A DNA stretch of 64,000 nt from Anabaena sp. PCC 7108. GTDB lineage: Bacteria; Cyanobacteriota; Cyanobacteriia; Cyanobacteriales; Nostocaceae. The notes beneath the pieces were generated by a model. The model made no database searches, had not been told where the DNA came from, and was given only the letters and a program-made list of their open reading frames with translations. Numbering within the stretch: the first letter of the stretch is position 1; each line of letters begins with the position of its first letter. The stretch spans positions 5,351,356 through 5,415,355 of the forward strand of contig NZ_KB235896.1 of NCBI RefSeq assembly GCF_000332135.1, read 5' to 3'. A program made the translations under genes and the position numbers. Of the stretch, positions 1 to 9,023 are shown piece by piece.

Positions 1-12
1 GGAATGGAAATT

Positions 13-543
13 ATGAACTTAAGAAATTTATTCATACTGGGTTTGTCTTCTCTTGTCATGGTTGGCTGCGTCCGTGAAGTATCAAATAACCAGGCTAATC
101 AAAGTCCTATAGCTGTGAATGCATCTGTTCCTGTGTCTTCAACTCAGGCTAAACCTTTAGCTTCCTCAGCAAAATCTCCAGATTCAACAGTTATTAAATC
201 AGGCACATTTGTTTCTGGAGAACATACAACTCAAGGAAAAGTTCGTATTACTACTAAAAACGGTAAATCATTTTTAGAGCTTGAGAATTCATTTAAGACC
301 TCTGAATCTGGTCCAGACTTGGTAGTAATTTTACATCGTTCAAATAACGTAATTAATTCAACTAAGCCACCATCTTATTCCTTAAAAAAAGGAGACTATA
401 TTGTTCTTGCTCCTTTACAAAAATATAGTGGCGCTCAAACATATTCTATTCCTGAAAACATCAATTTATTAAACTACAAATCTGCCGCTATCTGGTGTCG
501 CAAGTTTAATGCTACTTTTGGTGCTGCTAATTTGAGCAGTTAA
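13..543 (+). CDS. DM13-domain lipoprotein
   Basis: Predicted envelope lipoprotein of 176 residues. The N-terminus is a short hydrophobic signal ending in the lipobox VMVGC, with the lipidated cysteine at residue 19. A Ser/Thr/Ala/Pro-rich linker follows to about residue 60. The rest matches the DM13 fold: it opens with SGTFVSGEH and has the signature around GPDLVVILH and the tract YSGAQTYSIP, with a late cysteine (AIWCRKF). DM13 is a beta-sandwich family proposed to act in electron transfer; a redox role here is inference. An ATG at 4 is in frame, but the ATG at 13 gives a cleaner signal peptide. The gene lies at the window edge, so its upstream context is unseen. The family call is fairly sure, the function unknown. 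Confidence 0.75.
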   Translation: MNLRNLFILGLSSLVMVGCVREVSNNQANQSPIAVNASVPVSSTQAKPLASSAKSPDSTVIKSGTFVSGEHTTQGKVRITTKNGKSFLELENSFKTSESGPDLVVILHRSNNVINSTKPPSYSLKKGDYIVLAPLQKYSGAQTYSIPENINLLNYKSAAIWCRKFNATFGAANLSS

Positions 544-715
544 AAATTAATCAAAAACTAACTACAATTGACAAGGGCAAAATTTATAAAATTAACTTTA
601 TAAAATTGATTGGTAAAGTTAATCTAGTTTTTTGATGAAGGTATTGTGATAATTCACAGTATATCAGCAGCTATCCACTCTGCCTTCAGGAATCTAAACT
701 TTTGAAAAAATTTGT

Positions 716-1639
716 CTAATGCCAAGATAGTTCACAAATAGTTCCTTGAGGAGAAAGGGGAACCCGTCGAAATTTACCTTTAATTTGTCGTGCTAAATTT
801 TTGAACTGTTGTGTTCCCCGGCTTTCTCTTGAGGATTTAACCCCCAAACCATCATCTACAATGCTGAGTGTGTAGCAGCCCCCAGATAGAGATAAAGTGA
901 CTTGGAGACAGGTGACTCCTGTAGCGTGTTTGCCCACATTACACAAAGCTTCTTCCAGAAATCGGCAGAGTCCTCGCTTGTTTTCAAGGGTCAAATTGCT
1001 TTCATCTATAGGCTCAAATGTGCGGATTTTTAGCTTGAGGGTTCTAAAGCAGGGAAAATCTCGCTCCAACGTATGACTATAAACTTGATAGAGAATTTCA
1101 TGTAGAGGATCTTGTAAATTTATGACTGTACGATTTCCTAAATAAAGGCTAGGTTCTTGCGTAAAGGTTTCTTGTTGCCAAAATTCATAAATTCCTCGTA
1201 GCTCTTGGTTTAAATGCTGTAGTTCTTTTTCTAATTCAGGAAGCAATTTGTGAATTGGTAAATCTTCTCCTTTCAGCAGTCTTAAAACCCTATCCAGGTT
1301 TTGGAGTGGTCCGTTGTGAATTGTTTCAAATGTAATTTCAATGATAGCTTGCCTAGCTTTAATTCGTGACCTAGCAGTTTGGTCATATTGATAGAAAGCT
1401 GTAATTGCTATGGCATTGATAAGAAAAATTATAATTGCTGGAAATATTGAAATCCAAAGACTATCAATTAACAGCAAATACCCAATACTAACTAAACCAG
1501 AAGTGGCGATACCAATAACTACAATATTTTCTAGTTGAAGTTTCATCATACCAACAATAGCAGTGTTGGAAATATCCAAGCCAAAAATCCAAATATCTTC
1601 CCATCGCTCTTTGATTGTCTTAAATGTTTTTAACTGCAT
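716..1639 (-). CDS. Membrane histidine kinase, NarL/DesK-like
   Basis: Sensor kinase of 307 residues. Two adjacent hydrophobic segments (about residues 38-85) anchor it, with almost no extracytoplasmic loop. The dimerisation/phosphoacceptor helix carries ETIHNGPLQNL, with His108 as the likely phosphorylated residue. The catalytic domain has an N-box (EEALCNVGKHA, Asn234) and a G1 box (VDDGLGV, residues 261-267). This layout is typical of kinases that pair with LuxR/NarL-type regulators. Its partner is the response regulator encoded 45 bases upstream on the same strand. With the exporter and precursor peptides further along, the pair most likely controls the peptide-export locus. The signal sensed is unknown; the tiny loop suggests it lies in or near the membrane. 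Confidence 0.85.
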   Translation of the reverse strand: MQLKTFKTIKERWEDIWIFGLDISNTAIVGMMKLQLENIVVIGIATSGLVSIGYLLLIDSLWISIFPAIIIFLINAIAITAFYQYDQTARSRIKARQAIIEITFETIHNGPLQNLDRVLRLLKGEDLPIHKLLPELEKELQHLNQELRGIYEFWQQETFTQEPSLYLGNRTVINLQDPLHEILYQVYSHTLERDFPCFRTLKLKIRTFEPIDESNLTLENKRGLCRFLEEALCNVGKHATGVTCLQVTLSLSGGCYTLSIVDDGLGVKSSRESRGTQQFKNLARQIKGKFRRVPLSPQGTICELSWH

Positions 1640-1684
1640 AAGCTTGATGTTTAGTCTTAAAATTTAATTATTTTATATTTATAA

Positions 1685-2362
1685 TTAATCAATTAAGCCT
1701 TGTTCTCTTGCTTGCATTTCAGTTTGGATACGGATGTTCTTGCCATCTTCAGGGTAAATATTTAATGCATCTTGTAGCTTACTCCAATAATGACGTACCA
1801 TGCGTTCAGATATACACATTTTTTCCGCTATTGATTTATCTTGTAATCCTTCCTCAAATGCTAGGGTTAATACCTTCAGCCACTCTGGTTTAACTTCTAA
1901 TCCTGAGTGAATTCTACTAATATCTTTTGTATGAGTTAATCCCTGTAATGCCCAATCAACTCTTGTTAACATTTCCTGGGTAGAAAGACTTTTATCCGCG
2001 ATGGTAAATCCTCCTTTATGACTATCAATATCTAATCGAATACGTATTAATGTTCTGACGTGGGCGCTTTGGACAACAATATTCAAATGTGGATATTGTT
2101 TCATCAAAATTTTCAGAAGTTTAATTCCATTATCAGGTCTAGCATTCAATCCCATTTGTTCTGGAATAGAAAGATCCATAACGATGAGATCAGGTTGTAA
2201 GCTAGTAACTTGCTCAAGAGTATTATTAGCATTTATAGCAGTTATAAACTCAGCCCTAGGATAGTTTTTTCGGAGAATATCAACTGTGCCACTTAGAACT
2301 GCTTCATGGTCATCAATCACCATGATTTTCAGCAATTCTTTTGCTGATAAAAGTTGTTCCAT
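1685..2362 (-). CDS. Response regulator, REC plus LuxR-type HTH
   Basis: DNA-binding response regulator of 225 residues. The receiver domain (about residues 10-145) shows the acidic pair in MVIDDHE (Asp17/Asp18), the phosphoacceptor in LIVMDLSIP (Asp63), the conserved Ser in VVQSAH and a Lys in IADKSLS. The C-terminal third has a LuxR/NarL-like helix-turn-helix (LTLAFEEGLQDKSIAEKMCISERMVRHY is the region, about residues 165-195). It should be phosphorylated by the kinase encoded just downstream. Its DNA targets are not known. The block conserved upstream of the three precursor-peptide genes near 7.7, 8.4 and 9.4 kb is a good candidate. Confidence 0.85.
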   Translation of the reverse strand: MEQLLSAKELLKIMVIDDHEAVLSGTVDILRKNYPRAEFITAINANNTLEQVTSLQPDLIVMDLSIPEQMGLNARPDNGIKLLKILMKQYPHLNIVVQSAHVRTLIRIRLDIDSHKGGFTIADKSLSTQEMLTRVDWALQGLTHTKDISRIHSGLEVKPEWLKVLTLAFEEGLQDKSIAEKMCISERMVRHYWSKLQDALNIYPEDGKNIRIQTEMQAREQGLID

Positions 2363-2644
2363 ATTTAATAAGTACTCTGAAAGAGAAACACTAAGTAATT
2401 GTTATTTTAATCGATTAGTATGAATTTAATTTAGTTAAATTCTAATAGATTTTATTATTTATAGTTTATGGAATATAAGGTGTGTAACCCTTAAAATATG
2501 AATTTGTGCTGACAAACAGTTCTAATTAATACATTAATTATCTCAAATTTAAACTAGCTTGAATTAGGGAAAATTCAGTAGCTATCAGATGTTTCAATGA
2601 TATAACATTTGGTATACCGTTAGTTAATTAGTCATGTAAAATAC

Positions 2645-3292
2645 CTACCAATAAAAATGCCAAAATGACCTAAGATTATTGTTGTAGTGCAAGCATTTAC
2701 CTGATATTAAAAAATTAAAGCTATGGTAAAGATATTCTAGCTCAGGTAACTGGGAGTGAAGAATTAGAGTAGATATATCAGGATAGGAAATTTTGACAAC
2801 TAATTGCCCCATATTCCGTATTTTTTTTAATCTAATATACATAGAAAAAGCTATTAAACTTTCAGATTTTGGTAAAGTTATGATCAGTAATTCTTCTAAA
2901 GCTCTTAAAATTATTAAACTGCATTCAATCGGTTCATATCGCCAGTAATCTGGCATATCAATATGAAAATATGAATGGGGATAGAAGGATAGCCAAGGTT
3001 CTAATAAATACTCAATTGATAAAGGTAAGCTATCTTGAATAAATGTTGGGCATAAGCGATCACTCAATTGTACTAAAGAGTGATGAAAATTTTCAATTTT
3101 TTTGCTACATTCTTGAATTTCATCAATTGACAAACTTAAATTATCTATCGCCAATACATCTAAACTGCGACGTATGGTGAATGATTCTTGTAATAAGCCA
3201 TCTCGGATTTTTTCAGCTTCCAAAAATAGTTTTATAGCTTGTCTATAAGACCACCACTGTAATGCTTTTTGAATCATTTTTTCAGATGTCAT
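2645..3292 (-). CDS. Pseudo-histidine-kinase-like protein
   Basis: Soluble protein of 215 residues with no clear membrane segment. Residues 25-45 (EAEKIRDGLLQESFTIRRSL) align with the phosphoacceptor helix of the kinase encoded nearby (IHNGPLQNL), but the histidine is replaced by Arg30. The position of the N-box reads LEELLIITLPKS instead of LEEALCNVGKHA, so the metal- and ATP-binding Asn is gone, and no G1 DxGxG box is visible. It therefore looks like a catalytically dead relative of NarL-type kinases. It sits between the two-component genes and the exporter genes on the same strand. It could be a regulatory partner, for example a decoy for the response regulator; this is inference. It may instead be an unrelated cyanobacterial family. 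Confidence 0.6.
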   Translation of the reverse strand: MTSEKMIQKALQWWSYRQAIKLFLEAEKIRDGLLQESFTIRRSLDVLAIDNLSLSIDEIQECSKKIENFHHSLVQLSDRLCPTFIQDSLPLSIEYLLEPWLSFYPHSYFHIDMPDYWRYEPIECSLIILRALEELLIITLPKSESLIAFSMYIRLKKIRNMGQLVVKISYPDISTLILHSQLPELEYLYHSFNFLISGKCLHYNNNLRSFWHFYW

Positions 3293-3358
3293 AAACTTTA
3301 CAATGGTTATGACTTGAATAATTCAACTAATTTGACGATACATAATACTGATAAGTAC

Positions 3359-4753
3359 TCATAAATCAGTAATTAACCTGGCTTTTCTGAGGATAAATTT
3401 CAATGCAGTATCTTCTCTGGAAATAATGTCAGCTTTTACTTCCATTCCTGATTGAACATAACACTGGTGATTTGTAGTACCAAATTCAAGTCTTTCCGGT
3501 TGAATAGTTGCTTCAAAGTAGCTACTAGGATTTGTTTGGGTACCATTATTCGTCTGGGTTGTGATTACGTCTGGAGAAATAGTTTTGACAACACCCTTAA
3601 GAGTTCCATAATCTGGATAGGGACAGGCATCAAGACGCATTTGTACTTTTTGATCTACAGCAACTTTTTTAATGTCAGCTGTAGAGATCATAGCTTTAAT
3701 CACTAAAGAAGCATTATTAGGAACAATTTCAGCAATAGATTCACTAGTACGCACAACTTGACCAGAGTTTCGCAAATTTAGTTTAAGAATAATACCGTTA
3801 CTAGTGGCAATAATGATACTTTTTTTAAGTTGGTTTTCTAGTTGTTGAAGTTCCTTTTGAGATTGATTGAGTTGGGTTAGCAATTCAACACGTCTTTCAA
3901 TTAAGGCTTGTTTTTCTTTGTTTAAACTAGCAATATTGGCTTGACCTTTGGCAGTTTCTTGGGCAATACGTTCTTCTGCTATCATCACCATTGCTGTAGT
4001 TGGATTAACTGCAACTTTAGCTGATTCAACTTGGATTTTAGCTATTTCAAAAGACCTTTTTACTGCTTGCAGCGTTAGTTCTGATTGCTTAACAACTAGT
4101 AGTTTCTGCTCATATTCTCGTCGCCCAATAGCTCCAATTTCTGACAATTGCTTATAGCGATCACTATCTATCTGGGCAAATACTAAATCAGCTTCAGCCT
4201 TGTCTAAATCTGTCTGAGCTTTTTGCAAACTTTCCTTAGCTGAAAGGAATTCATTTTGAGTATTAGTTTGCTTTTCTTGATATTCTCTTTCATTCCGTAC
4301 CAAATCAACTTTTGCAGAAGCAATAGTCTTTTCTATAACTGTTTTTTCGGCTAAAATTTGACTATCCAAAATCCTAACTTGACTATCAATTTGGATGAGT
4401 TGTAATTTACGTTGTTGCAGTTCAACTTGTAATTGGCTTTTTTTAATTAGCAATTCGCTCGTATCAAGCTTGGCAATAACATCACCTATTTTAACTACCT
4501 GATTTTCTTTAGCTAAAATACTTTTGATTGTACCTTCTATTTCTGGTTGTACTATACGAACTTCGCCTGTAGGACGGACAGTTGCAGTAGCTTTAACTGT
4601 CACATTATATTTGACCCATGAAGAGAGGGTAATCCCAGTAGCAACCGTGCTAAGGAGGAAAATTCCCGCCAAAGAAGTCCAAAAACTAATAGGAGGAAGA
4701 AAGTCATTATTTTCCGATGAAGAGATAACTTTTTCATTGGGAGTATAAATCAT
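3359..4753 (-). CDS. HlyD-family periplasmic adaptor of a peptide exporter
   Basis: Membrane fusion protein of 464 residues linking an inner-membrane ABC exporter to the outer membrane. The N-terminus is cytoplasmic, followed by one membrane helix (SFWTSLAGIFLLSTVATGITL). A biotinyl-lipoyl half (GTIKSILAKENQVVKIGDVIAKL) is followed by a long alpha-helical hairpin rich in Glu, Lys and Gln (about residues 95-300). The second lipoyl half (SNGIILKLNLRNSGQVV) and a beta-barrel domain close the protein. The start chosen is the ATG at 4753; longer frames overlap the exporter gene by about 100 bases. It lies 23 bases downstream of the C39 ABC exporter and is probably cotranscribed with it. Confidence 0.9.
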   Translation of the reverse strand: MIYTPNEKVISSSENNDFLPPISFWTSLAGIFLLSTVATGITLSSWVKYNVTVKATATVRPTGEVRIVQPEIEGTIKSILAKENQVVKIGDVIAKLDTSELLIKKSQLQVELQQRKLQLIQIDSQVRILDSQILAEKTVIEKTIASAKVDLVRNEREYQEKQTNTQNEFLSAKESLQKAQTDLDKAEADLVFAQIDSDRYKQLSEIGAIGRREYEQKLLVVKQSELTLQAVKRSFEIAKIQVESAKVAVNPTTAMVMIAEERIAQETAKGQANIASLNKEKQALIERRVELLTQLNQSQKELQQLENQLKKSIIIATSNGIILKLNLRNSGQVVRTSESIAEIVPNNASLVIKAMISTADIKKVAVDQKVQMRLDACPYPDYGTLKGVVKTISPDVITTQTNNGTQTNPSSYFEATIQPERLEFGTTNHQCYVQSGMEVKADIISREDTALKFILRKARLITDL

Positions 4754-4776
4754 AATTAGCTGATGATTATTAATAA

Positions 4777-6927
4777 TTAGGGAATTAAAAAATCTAAATG
4801 ATCTCCAGTTTTTGTTTTTAATTCCTCCAAAGAACCTTGTAGTTTTAGTTTGCCCTGATCTAGCAAAACTATCCAATCGGCACGATTAATTACCTTAGGA
4901 CGGTGAGTAATTAAAATAGTTGTTTTCCCTTGGCGATGCTTAAATAATTGATCTAAAACTTGTGTCTCGCTTACAGGATCAAGTCCACCTGTAGATTCAT
5001 CTAAAATCAAAATTGGTGGGTCTGTAACAATAGCACGAGCTATTGCTAATCTTTGTCTTTGTCCACCAGAAATATTAGCACCAAATTCACCTAAAATAGT
5101 TTGATATGTTTCTGGAAGTTTACTGATAAATTCATCAGCACCAGAAATTTGACAAGCTTTTACAATTTGTTCAAATGTAACGTATGGCGCTCCTAACCGG
5201 AAATTTTCGACAATAGAACGACTCCAAAAATGAGCATCTTGGGGAACAAGTACCACCTGTTGACGCAGACATTCTAAAGATAGGTCTTGGAGGTTATAAA
5301 GTCCAATGCGGATATTGCCAGATTGGAGTTTATATAATCCAGAAATCAATTTTGCTAAAGTACTTTTACCACATCCAGATTTACCAATAATTGCAACAAC
5401 TTTACCTCCAGGAATTGTTAAAGAAAAATCTTCTAATAAGTCAATCCTACCAGCATAGTGAAAGTTTATATTTGTACAAATTATGTCAGCAGCTTCGGGA
5501 ATGTGAGCAAAAGGTTTTTTTCCATCACCTTCATTTTCTGGAGTGGCATCTATCACTTCTGTAAGTCGTTGTATGGCAGTTTTCGCACGAGTAAATTCTT
5601 CAACAAAACTGATAACAGTACTAATTAATGCTAAGAAGTTACTATTCATCGAGTTAAATGCGAGAAGCTGCCCGACGCTTAAATATTCAGATGGGTTAAT
5701 TACTAAATTGCCACCGAACCAAAGCAAAATAATACTCCCAATAGCCGAGACAAAACTAGAAAAAGTATTATTAATAATTCCAATCTGAATGGTTCGCAAC
5801 GTGAGGTTCGCAAGACGACCAAATCTGCTTTCTAATTCATCCCAAAATTGGGGTGCAGATGTAGTTGTTTTGAGAGTAAGTGCGCCTTTAAAGGTTTCTA
5901 CTAAAACACCTTGTGTTTCTGCCTCCGTGACTAGTACTTCTCTAGTTTTTTGTCGCAAAGTCGGCTGGAATATGACTGTAGATATAGTCATAAATATAGC
6001 TATAAATAAAGCCAAAGCTGTAAGTTTCCAGCTATAAAAAATCATGAATAACAGAGAAATTAGTGCAATAAAAAATTTACTAGGTAGATTGATAATTAGT
6101 TGAGAAATCAACTGATTAACTTGATCTATATCTTGCAAACGACTAACTATTTCGCCACTACGTCGGGCTTCATAATAACTTAGAGGTAAGCGAAGAATTT
6201 GCCGCCCAAATTCCATAACTAACCCTAATTGTAACCGTTGAGCAAAGTGAGCAATTAAGTTAGATTGGATAAATGCAAGGCTACTAGAAATCAAATTCAT
6301 CACTACTACAGAAATTACCACGGTAGTGAGTAATTTTGTATCGCCTCGAATCAGCACATCATCTGTGAGAATTTGCAGTAAGAAAGGGGAGGCTAAAGAT
6401 AATAAACCTAATATTAAATTGATGGGTAAGGCTTGAAATAAAATGCTCCGATAAATCCAGACGCGTTTGAAGAAGCGCCAAAAGCCACCAACTTTATCAT
6501 CTTTTTGGGCAAGAAATCGGGTAGGATCTGGTTCAATTAACAGTAACAACCAATCTGTCCAACCTTCTGCTAAATCTTTTTGAGAAAGATAACGGACACC
6601 TATAGCAGGATCAGCAATTAGAAAACTTTTGCCTTTCTTACCATATAAAACAACCCAATGATTCCCCTTCCAATGAATAATTGCTGGTAGAGGTGCTTCA
6701 TTAATTCGGTCAATAATTTCTGGTGAAGTTTTTACTGGTTTAGCATTGAAACCTAGTGTTTCTGCTCCCCTTTTTAACCCCAATAAAGTTGTTCCAAATT
6801 GTCCTGTTCCTACGGCTTCACGAATGTGGCTGAGAGTAAAAGTATGCCCATAATGTTTGGCTATAGCAGCAATACAAGCTGCACCACAGTCCTCTTCACT
6901 ATGCTGTTTAACGAACTGGTATTTCAT
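4777..6927 (-). CDS. C39 peptidase-containing ABC exporter (PCAT)
   Basis: Bifunctional maturation and export ATPase of 716 residues for double-glycine leader peptides. Residues 1-130 are a C39 cysteine peptidase with an intact catalytic set: Cys14 (EEDCGAACIA), His90 (GNHWVVLYG) and Asp106 (IADPAIG). A type I ABC membrane domain with about six helices spans about residues 155-450. The nucleotide-binding domain has Walker A (GKSGCGKST), a signature (SGGQRQRLAIARAI), Walker B (ILILDEST) and an H-loop (LITHRP). The Gly-Gly precursor genes immediately upstream on the same strand are the obvious substrates. Together with the HlyD protein it should form a type I secretion channel; the outer-membrane factor is not in the window. 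Confidence 0.93.
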   Translation of the reverse strand: MKYQFVKQHSEEDCGAACIAAIAKHYGHTFTLSHIREAVGTGQFGTTLLGLKRGAETLGFNAKPVKTSPEIIDRINEAPLPAIIHWKGNHWVVLYGKKGKSFLIADPAIGVRYLSQKDLAEGWTDWLLLLIEPDPTRFLAQKDDKVGGFWRFFKRVWIYRSILFQALPINLILGLLSLASPFLLQILTDDVLIRGDTKLLTTVVISVVVMNLISSSLAFIQSNLIAHFAQRLQLGLVMEFGRQILRLPLSYYEARRSGEIVSRLQDIDQVNQLISQLIINLPSKFFIALISLLFMIFYSWKLTALALFIAIFMTISTVIFQPTLRQKTREVLVTEAETQGVLVETFKGALTLKTTTSAPQFWDELESRFGRLANLTLRTIQIGIINNTFSSFVSAIGSIILLWFGGNLVINPSEYLSVGQLLAFNSMNSNFLALISTVISFVEEFTRAKTAIQRLTEVIDATPENEGDGKKPFAHIPEAADIICTNINFHYAGRIDLLEDFSLTIPGGKVVAIIGKSGCGKSTLAKLISGLYKLQSGNIRIGLYNLQDLSLECLRQQVVLVPQDAHFWSRSIVENFRLGAPYVTFEQIVKACQISGADEFISKLPETYQTILGEFGANISGGQRQRLAIARAIVTDPPILILDESTGGLDPVSETQVLDQLFKHRQGKTTILITHRPKVINRADWIVLLDQGKLKLQGSLEELKTKTGDHLDFLIP

Positions 6928-7292
6928 CAGTAAATCACCCTAGAAGATAAGAAATAGAATAGGAATAGGATTTAAATATTTTGGGCAGTTTCTAGAAATA
7001 GAATCTCTTATTTTTAGAGTTAAAAAAATTAGGTTTAAGAAAATACATTTTTCGACTTGATTGAATATGGTGAAAGATATGATTTATATCAATTGTTACT
7101 TTACTAAAAGTAGTCAGTAATCAGTAGTAGGATATTAGATTAGTTATTAATCGTCCTTATTCTACTATCCAATCTCTAGCTGATAGCTGACTTACTTTAG
7201 TGATTAGCAGAATTCAAGATATTTTTCTAGAGAAAAACTTTAATTTATCGCTTTTAATGCGGAAAAAGAGAAACTCTAGAATTAATCTTCAA

Positions 7293-7493
7293 TTACACAT
7301 CAACATAAATCCATTGAGTACCATTAATATTGGTATTGAAACTGCCATTTAAGCTCTCTTTGTTATAGCTGAAGTTACGAGTCACATCTTCCAAATAATT
7401 TTTGGAAAAAGCATATTCACCGAAACTAAAACGACCACCAGCTACGATTTCTTGTTGTGCAACAGGTACTTCAGTAAAAAGTAAGTTAGACAT
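7293..7493 (-). CDS. Double-glycine precursor peptide, copy A
   Basis: Bacteriocin-like precursor of 66 residues. The first 20 residues, MSNLLFTEVPVAQQEIVAGG, form a leader ending in Gly-Gly, the expected C39 cleavage site. The core (residues 21-66) begins RFSFGEYAFSKN and shares the central block NYLEDVTRNFSYNKESLNGS and then FNTNI with copies B and C. There is no cysteine, so lanthionine or disulfide chemistry is unlikely. The ribosome-binding site AAGGAG lies 9 bases upstream of the ATG. The leader resembles precursors that I recall being named CTB-family bacteriocins in Nostocales; that family name is from memory. Activity is unknown: it could be an antimicrobial or a signalling peptide. 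Confidence 0.8.
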   Translation of the reverse strand: MSNLLFTEVPVAQQEIVAGGRFSFGEYAFSKNYLEDVTRNFSYNKESLNGSFNTNINGTQWIYVDV

Positions 7494-7649
7494 GGTAGAA
7501 TCTCCTTGATTTTAGTTATCGCTTGGAGTTGATTTAGTTTTGCGTGCTGCTCAACTCCTCGCTTGTTAATAGAATATCGGGAAATAACTAGTCGATTCAT
7601 TCTCATTTACTGCAAACTTAATTACCAGATTTAGAAATATATATTTCAC

Positions 7650-7709
7650 ATTTACGTCAGGGATATTTCCGAAAAATACACGCTTCAACTACGCCTAATT
7701 ATGTCAATT
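7650..7709 (-). promoter_or_regulatory. Conserved upstream block of precursor gene A
   Basis: On the minus strand this region reads TTGACATAATTAGGCGTA, then GTGTATTTTTCGGAAATA, then CTGACGTAAAT. The same three pieces with the same spacing occur at 8413-8470 and 9372-9430. It sits about 160-215 bases upstream of the start codon, leaving a long 5' untranslated leader. TTGACA could be a -35 element, but no good -10 is seen at the right distance. The block may therefore be a regulator site, plausibly for the response regulator at 1685-2362 (inference). Confidence 0.55.
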
Positions 7710-7730
7710 TATATAGATGTAAAAACTAAC

Positions 7731-7756
7731 TAAAAAAATCGCTATAAAAGCGATTA
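7731..7756 (-). terminator. Rho-independent terminator between units A and B
   Basis: On the minus strand AATCGC and GCGATT pair around a TTTTATA loop and are followed by a run of seven T. It would stop transcripts coming from the copy B unit just before the conserved upstream block of copy A, so the two precursor genes are probably transcribed separately. Confidence 0.7.
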
Positions 7757-8042
7757 TTGTTTTGATGCCAAATTAGGTAGTGGTCAAGCAGTATTTATAT
7801 CGGTTCTCGATTGAGTGAGGTACAAGATATGAGTTATATCAATTGTTAGTTTACTAAAAGTAGTCAGTAATCAGTAGCAGGATATTAGATTAGTTATTAA
7901 TCGTCCTTATTCTACTATCCAATCTCTAGCTGATAGCTGACTTACTTTAGTGATTAGCAGAATTCAAGATATTTTTCTAGAGAAAAACTCTAAGTTATCA
8001 CTTTTAATGCGGAAAAAGAGAAACTCTACAATTCATCTTCAA

Positions 8043-8252
8043 CTACGCATTGATATAAATGAATTGAATACCATTGATATTGGTATTGAAACTGCCATTT
8101 AAGCTCTCTTTGTTATAGCTGAAATTACGAGTCACGTCTTCCAAATAATTGCCAGAGAAAACAGATTTACCGAAACCACCAAAACTAAAACGACCACCAG
8201 CTACGATTTCTTGTTGTGCAACAGGTACTTCAGTAAAAAGTAAGTTAGACAT
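8043..8252 (-). CDS. Double-glycine precursor peptide, copy B
   Basis: Second bacteriocin-like precursor, 69 residues. The 20-residue leader is identical to those of copies A and C and ends in Gly-Gly. The core starts RFSFGGFGKSVFSGN, slightly longer and more glycine-rich than copy A, then continues with the shared NYLEDVTRNFSYNKESLNGS block. It ends NINGIQFIYINA. Differences between copies cluster at the two ends of the mature peptide, while the middle is invariant. The ribosome-binding site AAGGAG lies just upstream of the ATG. Export and cleavage by the adjacent C39 transporter is inferred from the leader and the neighbourhood. There is no cysteine and no recognisable modification-enzyme gene nearby. 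Confidence 0.8.
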   Translation of the reverse strand: MSNLLFTEVPVAQQEIVAGGRFSFGGFGKSVFSGNYLEDVTRNFSYNKESLNGSFNTNINGIQFIYINA

Positions 8253-8412
8253 GATAGAATCTCCTTGATTTGAGTTAGTTATTTTTTGGAGTTGATTTAG
8301 TTTTGCGTGCTGCTCAACCCCTCGCTTGTTAATAGAATATCGGAAAATAACTAGTCAATTCATTCTCATTTACTGCAAACTTAATTACCAAATTAAGAGC
8401 TATTTATTTCTG

Positions 8413-8470
8413 ATTTACGTCAGTACTATTTCCGAAAAATACACACTCGAACTACGGCTAATTATGTCAA
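8413..8470 (-). promoter_or_regulatory. Conserved upstream block of precursor gene B
   Basis: Same three-part block as upstream of copies A and C (TTGACATAATTAG, GTGTATTTTTCGGAAATA, CTGACGTAAAT on the minus strand), with a few changes between the parts. Conservation of the pieces while the DNA between them drifts supports a regulatory role over mere duplication. The bound factor is unknown. Confidence 0.55.
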
Positions 8471-8490
8471 TATAATCAATATGAAAATTA

Positions 8491-8518
8491 AATAAAAAAA
8501 ATCGCCATAACGGCGATT
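8491..8518 (-). terminator. Rho-independent terminator between units B and C
   Basis: Perfect 7-bp stem AATCGCC/GGCGATT with a 5-base loop, followed on the minus strand by eight T residues. The stem differs from its counterpart in unit A by compensating changes (TATAAAAG versus CATAACGG region), so pairing has been kept under selection. It isolates the copy B promoter region from copy C transcription. Confidence 0.75.
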
Positions 8519-8565
8519 ATTGTTTTGATACCAAATTAAGTAGTGGTCAGGCAATATTTATTTGT

Positions 8566-8773
8566 ATCAATTTAAGAGGATATTGGAAAAATCATCAACT
8601 TTACTGATAACTTTTTCCTTATAGAATCAAGATTTGTACCCATAATATCTAAAAATACTTTATTCCATAATCACCATACGTAATGAGCATTAAATCACAT
8701 CTTGCACTTGAGATAAAAACTGCATCTATTGACAATGACTGAGTGCAAAACTCTAAAGGTTGGGTTCAAGAAG
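8566..8773. other. Unique spacer between units B and C
   Basis: Together with the flanks of units B and C, this makes up the 771-base gap between precursor genes B and C. This stretch has no counterpart between units A and B. No open frame, hairpin or known repeat was seen in it. It accounts for the larger B-C spacing (about 980 bases against 750). Confidence 0.4.
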
Positions 8774-9023
8774 ATGCATTTTTATAGTTGATTGAATATG
8801 GTGCAAGATATGAGTTATATCAATTGTTGGGTTACTAAAAGTAGTCAGCAATCAGTAGCAGGATATTAGATTTGTTATTAATCGTCCCTATTCTGCTATC
8901 CAATCTCTAGCTGATAGCTGACTTACTTGAGTGATTAGCAAAATTCAAGCTATTTTTCTAGAGAAAAACTCTAACTTATCGCTTTTAATGCGGAAAAAGA
9001 GAAACTCTAGAATTAATCTTCAA

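Larger units (their letters stand above)
7045..7800 (-). repeat. Precursor-peptide repeat unit A
   Basis: First of three tandem units, each carrying one double-glycine precursor gene plus flanking DNA. The left border shows ATTGAATATGGTG, the TATATCAATTGTTA tract and a long block shared with units B and C. Similarity runs through the gene and its upstream region to the terminator at 7738-7756 and the segment that follows it. The non-coding flanks are as alike as the gene, which points to recent segmental duplication of whole expression units. The 365-base gap between the exporter gene and the first precursor gene is mostly the left arm of this unit. Confidence 0.85.
7801..8565 (-). repeat. 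Precursor-peptide repeat unit B
   Basis: Second tandem unit, carrying precursor gene B with the same flanks as units A and C. It begins near the GTACAAGATATGAGTTATAT tract and ends past the terminator at 8500-8518. Unit B is the most diverged upstream: its 8385-8420 stretch differs from the sequence shared by units A and C. Confidence 0.85.
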
